64,000 nucleotides of DNA from Leptospira kobayashii (GTDB lineage Bacteria; Spirochaetota; Leptospiria; Leptospirales; Leptospiraceae): contig NZ_AP025028.1 of NCBI RefSeq assembly GCF_003114835.2, positions 310,001-374,000 of the forward strand. The letters run 5' to 3'. Below are positions 8,365 to 17,049 of this stretch, piece after piece. Under the pieces are notes generated by a model, which saw only the letters and a program-made list of their open reading frames with translations, was not told the DNA's origin and did no database searches. The position numbers and the translations under genes were made by a program. Within the stretch, counting starts at the first letter, position 1. Every line of letters starts with the position of its first letter.

Positions 8365-8763
8365 ATGTTTACCGAAGAATCTGGGAAATTTTACGTTCGG
8401 ATCGAAGGGCGGTTTGAGTCCGCACATTATTTGTATGATTATTTTCCGGATGGTTCCGATGAACCGATTCATGGCCACTCCTGGAAGGTGGAAGTCTTCC
8501 TATCGGGAAAAGAGAACATTCGCCCGGACGGAATTAGCTACGATTTTTTAACCGCAAGAAACCGTTTGCAGGAATTGGTTCATAGCATTGATCATTTACT
8601 GATCAATGAACATCCTGATTTCAAGGGGGTAAATCCCACTTCGGAAAATGTGGCCCGTTGGTTTTTTGCAGGACTCAAAGAAGAAGTGGCGAAAACAAAC
8701 GGAAAGGTCATGAGAATCGTAATTCATGAAGGTCCTGAAAACCTTGCATTTTTTGAACCATAA
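8365..8763 (+). CDS. 6-pyruvoyl-tetrahydropterin synthase / QueD-like protein, catalytic Cys missing
   Basis: 132 residues, close to the usual 120-140. The zinc-binding His residues of the T-fold are present (ESAHYLYDYF and IHGHSWKVEV), as are the conserved IDHLLIN (Asp-His pair), NPTSENVARWF and a final HEGPENLAFFEP in which a Glu should bind the pterin. In PTPS and QueD enzymes a catalytic Cys precedes the HGH motif by several residues (C-x(3-5)-HGH); here the segment reads DGSDEPIHGH, without Cys. The fold is therefore secure but the reaction (queuosine precursor or biopterin) is not. SD is weak (TTGGA). There are no queCEF neighbours. Confidence 0.75.
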   Translation: MFTEESGKFYVRIEGRFESAHYLYDYFPDGSDEPIHGHSWKVEVFLSGKENIRPDGISYDFLTARNRLQELVHSIDHLLINEHPDFKGVNPTSENVARWFFAGLKEEVAKTNGKVMRIVIHEGPENLAFFEP

Positions 8764-9208
8764 CAAAGGTTAAATTGATTTAATTTTTGTTTGGTGGTCT
8801 TGCTTTTTTTGTTCTCGATAAAATAATCGATACTCTTAGCTTTATTACTTTATTTTTCATAAAAACCCTGTAAGTCGCGTTTTTCGGACATTGTTCTTTT
8901 TTCAATTCTCCGAAATGGATCACATAAGGAGATGAACGGGGTATCTCTTATGTACTGAAGAGATAAGTCGTAAAAATGATTACATAAACAGTTCGAAAAA
9001 ACGAATCCTTATGGAAAAAGAGATTTTTCCTCCTATTTTGCAAAAAATCGATCAAAAAACTGTCTATACATCTGGAAGAGGGGAGGTATTCAGATTCTAA
9101 TAAATCAGAAATAAAATCCAAAATTATGAATTTCTAATGGATAAACTGTTTTGAAAATATAAAAATAGAGTTTGCTCATTTGCGAAAAGAATCCTTGTGA
9201 GGGACGTC
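8764..9208. other. 445 bp intergenic region with alternative hairpins
   Basis: AT-rich spacer between the PTPS-like gene and the sensor kinase. The only clear structure is at 8922-8964 (separate entry). I see no supported ORF and no convincing promoter. Confidence 0.5.
8922..8964 (+). promoter_or_regulatory. Two mutually exclusive stem-loops
   Basis: ACATAAGGAGAT (8922-8933) pairs with ATCTCTTATGT (8943-8953) with one bulged G. The ATCTCTT segment can instead pair with AAGAGAT (8958-8964). The structure is about 245 bp upstream of the kinase ATG. Switching RNA or operator function is only a possibility. Confidence 0.3.
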
Positions 9209-11002
9209 ATGATTACTCAAGTCGAAAAACAAAAAAAAACCTTACTTATAGTAGAAGATGATACAATCATCGGAATGGCGGAAGCGCAAGCTCTGCGTTT
9301 GGCGGGATACACTGTTTTTACCGCATCCTCGGGAGAAAAAGCAATCAAATTGATTCAATCCGGACAGGAGATTGATTTGATTTTGATGGATATGGATTTG
9401 GGAGCCGGGATGGACGGAACGGAAACTTCCCGAGAGATCCTGAAATTGATTGAAGTTCCCATCGTCTTTCTAACATCACATGCAGAAAAAGAGATGGTTG
9501 ATAAAGTAAGAGGCATCACAAGATACGGTTATGTGATTAAAAACTCAGGCAACTTTGTATTGCAATCTTCCATTGATATGGCGTTCGATCTTTTTTACGC
9601 GAACCAAAAAGTTAAAAAGAAAGAAGAGAGTCTTCGGGTTACTTTGAACTCTATCGGAGACGCAGTGATCGCTTCCGACAACCAAGGAAGAATCACAAGA
9701 ATGAATCCTGTTGCGGAAAAATTAACCGGATGGCCGTTTCACGAAGCAATCGGAGCTCCCGTAAGAAACGTATTTCATATCGTAAATGCAAAGACCAGGG
9801 TACCCGCCAAAAATCCGATTGATGAGGTTTTAAAAACAGGGCAGATCGTCGGTCTAGCGAATCATACCGCCTTACTTGCTAAAAACGGAGTAGAGTATCA
9901 AATTGCGGACAGTGGCGCGCCGATTCAAAACGAAAAAGGCGATGTTTTGGGAGTGGTGCTTGTTTTTCGGGATGTAACGGAAGATTATAAAATGCAGGAA
10001 GAATTGCGCGGATCGGAAGAAAGATTTGCCGCTATTTTTAAATCCAGTCCGATGGGAATGGCTGTTACTCGTTATGCGGATGGGGTTTATGTAAGCGTGA
10101 ATAAAGCATTTTGCCAATTGTTCGAATATAAAAAGGACGAAATCATCGGAAAAAGTACAAAGGAAACGCAACACTGGTGGATTTCCGAAGAAAGAGAACG
10201 CCTCCTTGAAATCCTACGGGACACCGGTAGAATCGAAGGCGAAGAGATGAAGATTCGTAAAAAATCGGGAGAGATCGCCGATATAGTGGTGTTTGTCGAA
10301 CAGATTGTGATCTCCGGCGAAAAATACTTACTCAGTATCAATCATGATATCACTGCGAAAAAACATGCAGAAGCGGAACTCCAAAAATCTTTAGACGAGA
10401 AAGAAGTCCTTCTGAAAGAGCTGCAACATAGAGTCAAAAACAGTTTGAATGTTGTTTCCAACTTACTCGGCTTTGAATTGAATCATATAAAAGACGAAGA
10501 GACAAAACGTATTTTTTTAAATGCACAGTCTCGCATACATTCTATGTCCAAGATTTATGAAAGATTGTACAGATCGTCCGCAATCGATAGATTGGATCTA
10601 CACTTGTATATTAAGGATTTAATCGATTCTTTTTCGGAAATGTATGCGATTGATTCCAAAAAAATTCGATTTTCCGTTAAATTGGAAAAGATCCAATTGG
10701 ATTTGAAACGTGCTTTGCCTGTGGGGTTGATCCTAAACGAATTGATTACAAACGCCTTGAAATACGCTTATCCCAACGATCATAAAGGAGAAATCCGCGT
10801 TCATTTGCGTCAAGTCAATGAGCATGTGAATCTGATGGTCTCCGATGACGGCTGCGGGCTCTCCGAATCTACAAATCCGAGTGAAGCAAATACACTCGGA
10901 TTTATGTTGGTAAAGAATCTGACGGAACAGATTGACGGCGTAGTCAGTACGATTTCAAATCCAAACGAAGGTTTAACGGTAATCCTAAGTTTGAAGATAT
11001 GA
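9209..11002 (+). CDS. Receiver-PAS-PAS-histidine kinase (HisKA_2 type)
   Basis: 597 residues from the ATG at 9209 (GAGGG six bases before); a GTG at 9197 is in frame but overlaps the SD. Domains: REC (about 5-120; acidic pair E16/D17-D18, phospho-acceptor D61 in LILMDMDLG, VFLTSH, VIKNSG), PAS (about 140-255, NSIGDAVIASD), PAS (about 265-385, ending DITAKKHAEAEL), then a HisKA_2 dimerisation domain with H407 in LLKELQHRVKNSLNVVSNLL, and an HATPase domain (NELITNALKYAYP, VSDDGCGLS, LGFMLVKNL). No membrane segment, so a cytosolic kinase controlled by an upstream phosphorelay and by PAS ligands. Its output regulator is not adjacent. Confidence 0.92.
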   Translation: MITQVEKQKKTLLIVEDDTIIGMAEAQALRLAGYTVFTASSGEKAIKLIQSGQEIDLILMDMDLGAGMDGTETSREILKLIEVPIVFLTSHAEKEMVDKVRGITRYGYVIKNSGNFVLQSSIDMAFDLFYANQKVKKKEESLRVTLNSIGDAVIASDNQGRITRMNPVAEKLTGWPFHEAIGAPVRNVFHIVNAKTRVPAKNPIDEVLKTGQIVGLANHTALLAKNGVEYQIADSGAPIQNEKGDVLGVVLVFRDVTEDYKMQEELRGSEERFAAIFKSSPMGMAVTRYADGVYVSVNKAFCQLFEYKKDEIIGKSTKETQHWWISEERERLLEILRDTGRIEGEEMKIRKKSGEIADIVVFVEQIVISGEKYLLSINHDITAKKHAEAELQKSLDEKEVLLKELQHRVKNSLNVVSNLLGFELNHIKDEETKRIFLNAQSRIHSMSKIYERLYRSSAIDRLDLHLYIKDLIDSFSEMYAIDSKKIRFSVKLEKIQLDLKRALPVGLILNELITNALKYAYPNDHKGEIRVHLRQVNEHVNLMVSDDGCGLSESTNPSEANTLGFMLVKNLTEQIDGVVSTISNPNEGLTVILSLKI

Positions 11003-11003
11003 T

Positions 11004-11561
11004 TTATTTTCTACCGAATTTTGCGTTCAATTTTCCTTCTGCCAATTTCAAGCTATTGATATAAAATCCTACCAAGGCTCCCGATGCTTCCGAGTCTAAA
11101 GGGATTTTATCCTTTAGAGCATATACTTTGAAGATATAACGGTGAGGTTTGTCTCCTGCAGGCGGACATGCTCCACCAAAACCAGGTTTACCGAAATCAG
11201 TTCTGCTTTGAATGGAGCCTGGAGGAAGAGTTCCTTTTTCGTTTCCTGCTTTAGAAGCAAGCCCTGTCGCATCGGCAGGAATATTGAAAACAACCCAGTG
11301 CCAGAATCCGCTTCCCGTTGGAGCATCAGGATCATAAACTGTGACGGCAAAAGCTTTTGTTTCCTTCGGAGCTCCGCTCCAATTCAGATCCGGAGAAATG
11401 TTTTCGCCACTGCAACCGAATCCGTTGAAAACTTGCGCATTGGTAAGATTAGAACCTTCTTTGATTGCGTTACTTGTCAGTTTGATGTCGGCTGCGGATA
11501 AACCGCCTACGATGGAAATAGTGGTAAGTAAAAGACTTGTTTTTAAAAAAGAAAATCGCAT
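11004..11561 (-). CDS. PEBP-family protein (YbhB/YbcL, Raf-kinase-inhibitor-like), secreted
   Basis: 185 residues from the ATG at 11561, chosen for its GGAGG; an upstream ATG at 11621 was rejected. Signal peptide [20 protein letters not shown] with likely cleavage after LSA. The mature part shows the bacterial PEBP signatures [34 protein letters not shown] and [21 protein letters not shown] proteins bind phosphorylated or anionic ligands; the physiological role of bacterial ones is unclear. Convergent with the kinase gene; the two stop codons are one base apart. Confidence 0.9.
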   Translation of the reverse strand: MRFSFLKTSLLLTTISIVGGLSAADIKLTSNAIKEGSNLTNAQVFNGFGCSGENISPDLNWSGAPKETKAFAVTVYDPDAPTGSGFWHWVVFNIPADATGLASKAGNEKGTLPPGSIQSRTDFGKPGFGGACPPAGDKPHRYIFKVYALKDKIPLDSEASGALVGFYINSLKLAEGKLNAKFGRK

Positions 11562-11629
11562 AACAAACCTCCGAGTTTCAAATGCTAAGATAAGATTAAT
11601 TTTCCTTTTGAAAAACTGCATCTCAAATT

Positions 11630-12580
11630 TTAAAAAAACTCCGACTTCATTTTTTTTCGATCGGAAAGGGACGGTAAGTTGCCAATGCCGGCTGTCATAT
11701 TTTCTTTAAGGTGATTCAGTTTGTTTGTCGCAGGGATTACGAATTGAATTTGTTCGGAAGCCAAAATGAATTTCAAAAAATATTCTGCCCAAGTGGAAAT
11801 TCCCATTTCTTTTGCCCAGCCGGGAAGGTCTTTTCCTTTGATCATGGAAAACAACCGTCCGTGTGCAAACGGTTCATTTGCGATAACACTCACTCCCCGA
11901 TCAAATGCGGCAGGAATCAATCTTTCTTCACCGGTTGTTTCCGCAATGGAGTAGGGGATTTGCAAAAAATCTATTTTTTCCGACCGGATGATCTTTTCCA
12001 AGTCCGGGAAGGCGCTCGTTGTATAATGTGTGATTCCTATATAACGGATGATTCCTTTTTCCTTCCAATCTTTCAGTGTTGTTAAGTGAGTTTTCCAATC
12101 GACGAGGTTATGGATTTGCATCAGTTCGATATGTTTTCGTTTCATTTTGGAAAGAGAAGATAACATTTGTTTTTCGCCTGCCTCTTTTCCGCTGATCCAT
12201 ACCTTAGTTGCAAAAAACAATTTTTCATTTAAATTCGTTTTCAAAGAAACATCACCTACAACTTCCTCGGAAGTTCCGTACATAGGAGAAGAATCGATCA
12301 TACTTCCTCCCGAAGAGTGAAAGTATTCCAATAAAAAAGACAGTTCCTTTTGTTTTGACGGATCTTTTCCTACGTCAAATGTCTGATAGGTGCCAAGTCC
12401 TACCCGTGGAAGAATTTCTCCACTGGATAGAATCTTTGCTTTTAGAACTTTTGTATTTTTCGAAGATGGATTTGATTGTGTTTCCATGGAAGGATTCCTA
12501 GAATTCGGTTCGGAATTTATTTTTTTTAAAGAGGATGCGATAAATAAACTGCCAAGTATGAATTTTTTTCTGCTGAACAT
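11630..12580 (-). CDS. Aldo/keto reductase family protein with N-terminal export-like signal
   Basis: 316 residues from the ATG at 12580, preceded by AGGAGGAAAG; an in-frame extension to 12766 would run into the upstream transporter gene and has no support. The N-terminus ([16 protein letters not shown]) resembles a Tat-like or Sec signal but lacks a true twin-Arg, so export is uncertain. AKR motifs: [28 protein letters not shown] (Asp/Tyr of the tetrad), FFATKVW (Lys), IELMQIHNL (His), IRYIGITHY and DFLQIPYSI. It would be an NAD(P)H-dependent carbonyl reductase. Lies 26 bp downstream of the transporter gene, probably one operon. Confidence 0.87.
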   Translation of the reverse strand: MFSRKKFILGSLFIASSLKKINSEPNSRNPSMETQSNPSSKNTKVLKAKILSSGEILPRVGLGTYQTFDVGKDPSKQKELSFLLEYFHSSGGSMIDSSPMYGTSEEVVGDVSLKTNLNEKLFFATKVWISGKEAGEKQMLSSLSKMKRKHIELMQIHNLVDWKTHLTTLKDWKEKGIIRYIGITHYTTSAFPDLEKIIRSEKIDFLQIPYSIAETTGEERLIPAAFDRGVSVIANEPFAHGRLFSMIKGKDLPGWAKEMGISTWAEYFLKFILASEQIQFVIPATNKLNHLKENMTAGIGNLPSLSDRKKMKSEFF

Positions 12581-12606
12581 ACTTTCCTCCTGGATATGAT
12601 TTTCTC

Positions 12607-13914
12607 TTAGACTGAAGCAGGTTTCTGTTCGGCTTCCAAGACCAATTCCTTTTCTTTTTTCCCCAACCAAATTCCGTTCCACAGCCAAAGCAAGGAAGCC
12701 CCTATTCCTAACATGGAAATCTGGATCGGATTCATACCTACAAATGAGAAAAAAGCGTGAATCCATGCCCCGGATTGGTCGCCTAACCTATAGACTGCGG
12801 TATCCATAAAGTTTTTGGCTTTGAATTTGTCTTCTTTGGATACGAGAGTGAATAAAACTTCTCTTGTAGGTTTTGCCAACGCAAATTGTCCCACTCTTCT
12901 TGTGATTTGAATGATAAAAACAAGTGCGATGGAAGGAAAAACACTCAAAAATCCGAAGCCCAGAATTCCAATGATGGGAAGCGCAGCCAAAGCTCCGCTC
13001 ACTCCCAGAAATTGAATGATCCTGCTTGTAAACAAAATCTGAATGATCAATGTGGAAACATTCACGATCAAATCCATCTTTGCCAATAAGGAAGTTCTTT
13101 CTCCGGTGGAAGAGAATCCCGTTTCAAAAATATGAACCTGCTGGAAATAGATCAAAGAAGATGTCGCAGTATAAATGAACACATAAAGCGCCGCATTAGC
13201 AAGATAAGGTGAACGAAACATACCCAATAATCCCCAAAAGAGGGAACTGCTTTCCACTATGGGTTTTGTAGAATCGATTTCTTCCTTTTGTAATTTTGTG
13301 CGAACAGTGTACATTCGCATTCCCGTTTGGGCTGCAAGCTCCAGAAGGATTGCCGATGCAATGAGTAGATTTGTTTTGGAAGTATGTTCTACAAGGCTTG
13401 CTGTAAAGAGAGAACCCGCAATCGCTCCTATCGAACCTCCTGCGGATATGATTCCGAAAAGGCGTTTACCTTCTTCTTCCCGAAAGAGATCTACGATTAA
13501 CACCCAAAATACGGAAACGACGAAAAGATTGAACACAGAAACCCAAACAAAGAATATGCGACCGATCCAGATATTATGCGAACTGGTAGAAAAGAAAAAT
13601 GCAAAAGCCAACAATTGCAATAGAAAGAAACGGAATAGAAAATTGAGTAAACTCTTCCGGTTCAGTTTATGAGTGAGCCAGGCAAAAGGGAAATTGAGTA
13701 GAATGATGGAAACAAGAGTGGCCGAAAAAAGCCAGGGAAGAGTTTTGGTTCCAGTTTCGATTCCCAATTCATCCCGGATGGGACGAAGTATATAATAGGA
13801 AGAAAGAATGCAAAAAAAACATAGACTGGAATAAATGAGAATGGGAATTTCCTGAGGTTGAACTTTCAAAACCAAATTGATTCTGATAAAAAAGGTTTTT
13901 AGTTTTTCATTCAT
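12607..13914 (-). CDS. MFS transporter resembling Npt/Tlc nucleotide carriers
   Basis: 435 residues with about 12 hydrophobic segments. The first transmembrane region contains SSYYILRPIRDELGIETG, the characteristic start of the Npt1/Npt2 (ATP/ADP translocase-like) group, and the middle has RLFGIISAGGSIGAIAGS. In obligate intracellular bacteria such proteins exchange host ATP, but in free-living bacteria their substrates are mostly unknown, so no substrate is assigned. The SD is weak (GGGA). First gene of a two-gene unit with the aldo/keto reductase; divergent from the cyclase gene with a 139 bp gap. Confidence 0.8.
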   Translation of the reverse strand: MNEKLKTFFIRINLVLKVQPQEIPILIYSSLCFFCILSSYYILRPIRDELGIETGTKTLPWLFSATLVSIILLNFPFAWLTHKLNRKSLLNFLFRFFLLQLLAFAFFFSTSSHNIWIGRIFFVWVSVFNLFVVSVFWVLIVDLFREEEGKRLFGIISAGGSIGAIAGSLFTASLVEHTSKTNLLIASAILLELAAQTGMRMYTVRTKLQKEEIDSTKPIVESSSLFWGLLGMFRSPYLANAALYVFIYTATSSLIYFQQVHIFETGFSSTGERTSLLAKMDLIVNVSTLIIQILFTSRIIQFLGVSGALAALPIIGILGFGFLSVFPSIALVFIIQITRRVGQFALAKPTREVLFTLVSKEDKFKAKNFMDTAVYRLGDQSGAWIHAFFSFVGMNPIQISMLGIGASLLWLWNGIWLGKKEKELVLEAEQKPASV

Positions 13915-14053
13915 ATCCCGTAGCCTTCATTCACAACTTAGATTCCGATCGATTCTTTCCAAGTAAAACTGAAATCGGATATCTCTTTGTATTTGAATTA
14001 ATTATTCTCGACTGATTTTCATCCCTCTTCACCCTAAGACATAGGTAAAATAT

Positions 14054-15736
14054 ATGGACTTGATCTTTGGATGGAAAAATCGTTTGAGGTTGGGTTCAGG
14101 TCTTGTTCTTTTTGCCTATGTTTTCACACACCTTCTCAATCATAGCTTAGGAATTGTTTCTTTGGATTTACTTGAATCCTCCCGAAAACTTTTCATCGGC
14201 TTTTGGCGCTTTCCGGCCATTCATCCCATCCTTTTCTTTGCTACATCCATCCACATCATTCTCACTCTTAGCAGCATATTATCGAGAAAGACTTTAAAAA
14301 TGTCCCAAGGGGAGTTTCTACAATTTTTCAGCGGATTGGCGATCCCTCAACTTTTGATCGGTCATATTGCGGTCACTGTTGCAATGAATGAAATGTTAGG
14401 TGTTGATGACAGTTACACTCATCTGTTCTTAGTATACGGATCTTTTTTCACTGCCATTGACGTCACTTTACTTTTGATTGTATGGGCGCACGGTTGTTTC
14501 GGACTTTATTTTTGGTTGAGATACAAACCTTGGTTTATCCGTTATTCCAACCTGTTCTTAGTGATCGTATCGATTTTTCCCGTTCTTTCGATCATGGGAA
14601 TCATCAGCGCGCAGAAAGAAGCCTTCCTGCTTTCTCAAGACCCGGAATGGTTGGAAGAGTTTCTTTTGACTCTACCTGAGAAAGTGGAAAAGATCAAAGA
14701 GTATTCCTTGCAAGTCGGCACAGGTGCCAGTCTTGTATTTAATTCTATTATATTTTCTCTATTTGTGTTTCGGTTGTTTTTTCTAAGATCACAAAACAAA
14801 AAGAAGACGATCAAAGTACATTATCCGAATGGAAAAATTTCCATTGTATCTCCTGGTACGACGATCCTTGAAGCAAGTAAGCTCGCGAAATTGCCTCATG
14901 CAAATGTATGCGGAGGAAGAGGGCGTTGTTCCACTTGCAGAGTACATATTGAATCCGGACTGGAAGAATTGGATTCTCCTTCGGAAGAAGAGACAGCAGT
15001 ACTCGCAAGAATCTCCGCTCCCAAGTCCGTCCGACTGGCTTGCCAGGCCATTCCTAAATCGGATATTTATATTGAACCGCTTCTCCCTACAAATGCTACT
15101 GCGATCGACGCGATCCGCCAAAGCAGATATATTTACGGAACGGAAAAAGAAATAGTAATCTTGTTTGCCGACCTGCGGGGATTCACCACATTCACCGAGC
15201 AGATGTTACCCTATGACGTGGTATTTATTCTGAATTCCTATTTTCAGCAAGTAGGTTCTGAAATCGAAAAAGCAGGTGGTAAAATCGATAAGCTGATGGG
15301 TGACGGTTTAATGGCGATCTTCGGATTGGATACCAACCTAACAGAAGCAAGCAACCAAGCCGTAATTGCTGTGCAAAATATGAGCGAACAATTGGTTCAT
15401 CTGAATGAACGTCTCCAAAAAGAACTTCCCGAACCATTGCGAATGGGAATCGGAATTCATAGCGGAGTGGTGATTCTTGGAACTTTTGGAAATTCTACCA
15501 CACCTACGGCGATCGGAGATGCAGTGAATACTGCAAGTCGTCTTGAGTCCGCTACTAAAGAATATTCCTGTGAAGTAATCGTTTCTGAAAATGTAGCCAA
15601 ATATTCGTTAGCTGATTTCTCTGGCTTTGAGAAACACACGATTTCCGTTCGAGGTAAAACGGAATCGGTCAATGTTTATCTGATCCCATTCGGCAGAGAT
15701 CTGAAAATTTCGAAAATTGAAACTACATTAAACTAA
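14054..15736 (+). CDS. Membrane diheme-b-like / 2Fe-2S ferredoxin / class III adenylate cyclase fusion
   Basis: 560 residues. Residues 1-255 form about six membrane helices with spaced His (H26, H30, H57, H67 and later IGHIAV, VWAHGCFG), resembling the cytochrome b anchor of succinate dehydrogenase/fumarate reductase. Residues 260-345 are a plant-type ferredoxin: C286-x5-C292-x2-C295 and C330. Residues 365-545 are a class III cyclase: metal Asp D373 (LFADLRGFT) and D417 (KLMGDGLMAIFG), and GIGIHSGVVILGTFG with AIGDAVNTASRLE. The architecture parallels the CyaC type of Sinorhizobium, a quinone/redox-responsive cyclase. It should make cAMP (possibly cGMP) in response to membrane redox state; substrate choice is not proven. 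SD is weak. Confidence 0.88.
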   Translation: MDLIFGWKNRLRLGSGLVLFAYVFTHLLNHSLGIVSLDLLESSRKLFIGFWRFPAIHPILFFATSIHIILTLSSILSRKTLKMSQGEFLQFFSGLAIPQLLIGHIAVTVAMNEMLGVDDSYTHLFLVYGSFFTAIDVTLLLIVWAHGCFGLYFWLRYKPWFIRYSNLFLVIVSIFPVLSIMGIISAQKEAFLLSQDPEWLEEFLLTLPEKVEKIKEYSLQVGTGASLVFNSIIFSLFVFRLFFLRSQNKKKTIKVHYPNGKISIVSPGTTILEASKLAKLPHANVCGGRGRCSTCRVHIESGLEELDSPSEEETAVLARISAPKSVRLACQAIPKSDIYIEPLLPTNATAIDAIRQSRYIYGTEKEIVILFADLRGFTTFTEQMLPYDVVFILNSYFQQVGSEIEKAGGKIDKLMGDGLMAIFGLDTNLTEASNQAVIAVQNMSEQLVHLNERLQKELPEPLRMGIGIHSGVVILGTFGNSTTPTAIGDAVNTASRLESATKEYSCEVIVSENVAKYSLADFSGFEKHTISVRGKTESVNVYLIPFGRDLKISKIETTLN

Positions 15737-16098
15737 TGTTAGTCTGCCTCCCGCTTCGTGGGATCCTGCTTTTCACTCCCGTAAAATAAGTAAAGTAATC
15801 AACTTTTAAATACGGAAAACAATTCTCGCGGTAACGGAGGCCAAGGATGGCCGGGGTTTTTTCGTCGGAGCAGGATGTTCCGCGAAAAAGAGCGGGGAAT
15901 GTTTTCCGTTTGATTTTCGCTGCAATCCGTGGCGGTGAATATTAATGTGACATAGTTTTATTTGGGGAATCGATCGAGCCCCCTCCCTTTTTAGGGTTGG
16001 GGGGTGAGGGTCGTGGGCTGCAAATCTCCACCTAACACAAAATTTACAATCCGCCTATCGCTTTCGTAAAATCCCCGAAAATTTTAGAAATAAGTTCG
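15737..16098 (-). repeat. Dispersed non-coding element, copy B (inverted relative to copy A)
   Basis: Positions 15915-16098 are the reverse complement of 7823-8006; 15737-15775 matches the outer end of copy A. Between them copy B has an extra segment (about 15776-15914) with nested inverted repeats. G-runs at 15994-16017 form a quadruplex motif on the plus strand. Like copy A it sits between two convergent genes. Confidence 0.8.
15812..15909. repeat. Long imperfect palindrome inside element copy B
   Basis: Arms ACGGAAAACA (15812-15821) and TGTTTTCCGT (15900-15909) are perfect complements. Inside lie CGCGG and CCGCG, and two similar short units, ggaggccaaggatggcc and ggagcaggatgttcc, each with its own small stem. 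The first is followed by GGGG and six T, so it could also act as a terminator for the cyclase gene. Confidence 0.5.
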
Positions 16099-16171
16099 TC
16101 TTTTTCCATCACTAAGTTCCGGTTTTTATCATCTATCCCAAGGGCTTATGATGCCTTTGTATTTCCTGTTG

Positions 16172-16537
16172 TTAAATATTATTTCCGATTCTCCATAAAA
16201 CTCCCGAAGGGTCGGCAACTATAAAATCAACCATTCTCCAAGGTTGTGTTTCCGGGCTTGTAATCCTAATTTTATATTTTTCCGACAAACTATTGTTTGA
16301 TAATTTTTGAAACCAAGCGTTAGCATCTTCCACTAACAAATGCATCATAAGATTTTCTGCGAATTCCCTATTGTAAAAATTCTGCAAAAGGAAACTTGAC
16401 TTTCCTACCTGGAAATATGCGACTCCGCCACCTTCCGATTTTAGATTGAATCCCATATCCTGATAAAATTGTTTTGATAATTCGTAGTCTTTCGCAGGCA
16501 CAAATGCCTTGATCTCTATTACATCCAATTGGCTCAC
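16172..16537 (-). CDS. VOC (glyoxalase/bleomycin-resistance fold) family protein
   Basis: 121 residues, GTG start with AGGAG at ideal spacing; the overlapping ATG is out of frame. One VOC domain: EIKAFVPAKDYELSKQFYQDMGFN, then the paired beta module, and the closing DFIVADPSGVLWRIG. The metal-ligand positions of true glyoxalases are not clearly conserved (a usual N-terminal His is replaced by the Lys/Ala segment), so this may be a binding protein rather than an enzyme. It is the third gene after SRPBCC and MarR genes (50 bp gap). Confidence 0.8.
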   Translation of the reverse strand: MSQLDVIEIKAFVPAKDYELSKQFYQDMGFNLKSEGGGVAYFQVGKSSFLLQNFYNREFAENLMMHLLVEDANAWFQKLSNNSLSEKYKIRITSPETQPWRMVDFIVADPSGVLWRIGNNI

Positions 16538-16587
16538 ATATATCTCCTATTGATTCATTTGAAAAAGACTTTGTTTGAAAAATAAAA

Positions 16588-17049
16588 TTATATTTCGATC
16601 CATTTCAATAAGGTAAGTAGTTTTTTATTGAAGTCATTTGTCCCTGCGCCAAGGCTTTTGAAAAAATCGGAATCGAATTTTTCCACGGCCTTCACAGCTT
16701 GTTTTATAATCTTCTTTCCCGCGTCTGTTAGAACTACCGTTTTTGCCCTGGTATCTGTAAGGTGCTCTTGTCTTTGTATAAGCCCCTTTGTCTGCAATGT
16801 ACGTAAGACAGTGGAAGTGGTCATCGGATCTATTTTAGTATGTGAAGATAATAATACTTGTGTTACATCTTGGTTGTGCAAAGTCAACCAATGGATACTT
16901 GCCAAAAGGACGTATTGGGAGTGAGTCAGGTCGTATTTCTCCAACGCCTTTTTTATCTCCCTTTGCCAAAGATTGGTAACTTGCCAAAGCAGAAAACCTG
17001 AGCTATCTTCCGCTTTTTCAAAACTAAACGTATTGTCTTGGGACTTCAT
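16588..17049 (-). CDS. MarR-family transcriptional regulator
   Basis: 153 residues. Winged-helix MarR pattern: LWQREIKKALEKYDLTHSQYVLLASI, the recognition helix region HTKIDPMTTSTVLRTLQTKGLI, and the wing RQEHLTDTRAKTVVLTDAGKKI. Its ATG overlaps the TGA of the SRPBCC gene (ATGA), so translation is coupled. It probably autoregulates the operon through the AT-rich palindrome at 17487-17513. Ligand unknown. Confidence 0.9.
   Translation of the reverse strand: MKSQDNTFSFEKAEDSSGFLLWQVTNLWQREIKKALEKYDLTHSQYVLLASIHWLTLHNQDVTQVLLSSHTKIDPMTTSTVLRTLQTKGLIQRQEHLTDTRAKTVVLTDAGKKIIKQAVKAVEKFDSDFFKSLGAGTNDFNKKLLTLLKWIEI

Noticed and set aside
8246..8551. 101-codon frame over the divergent start region
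   Set aside because: Overlaps both the redox-disulfide gene and the PTPS-like gene, whose motifs are clear in their own frames.
11141..11709. Plus-strand frames opposite the PEBP and aldo/keto reductase genes
   Set aside because: Antisense shadows of genes with clear motifs.
12581..12766. Longer start for the aldo/keto reductase
   Set aside because: Would overlap the transporter's 3' end; the ATG at 12580 has an excellent SD.
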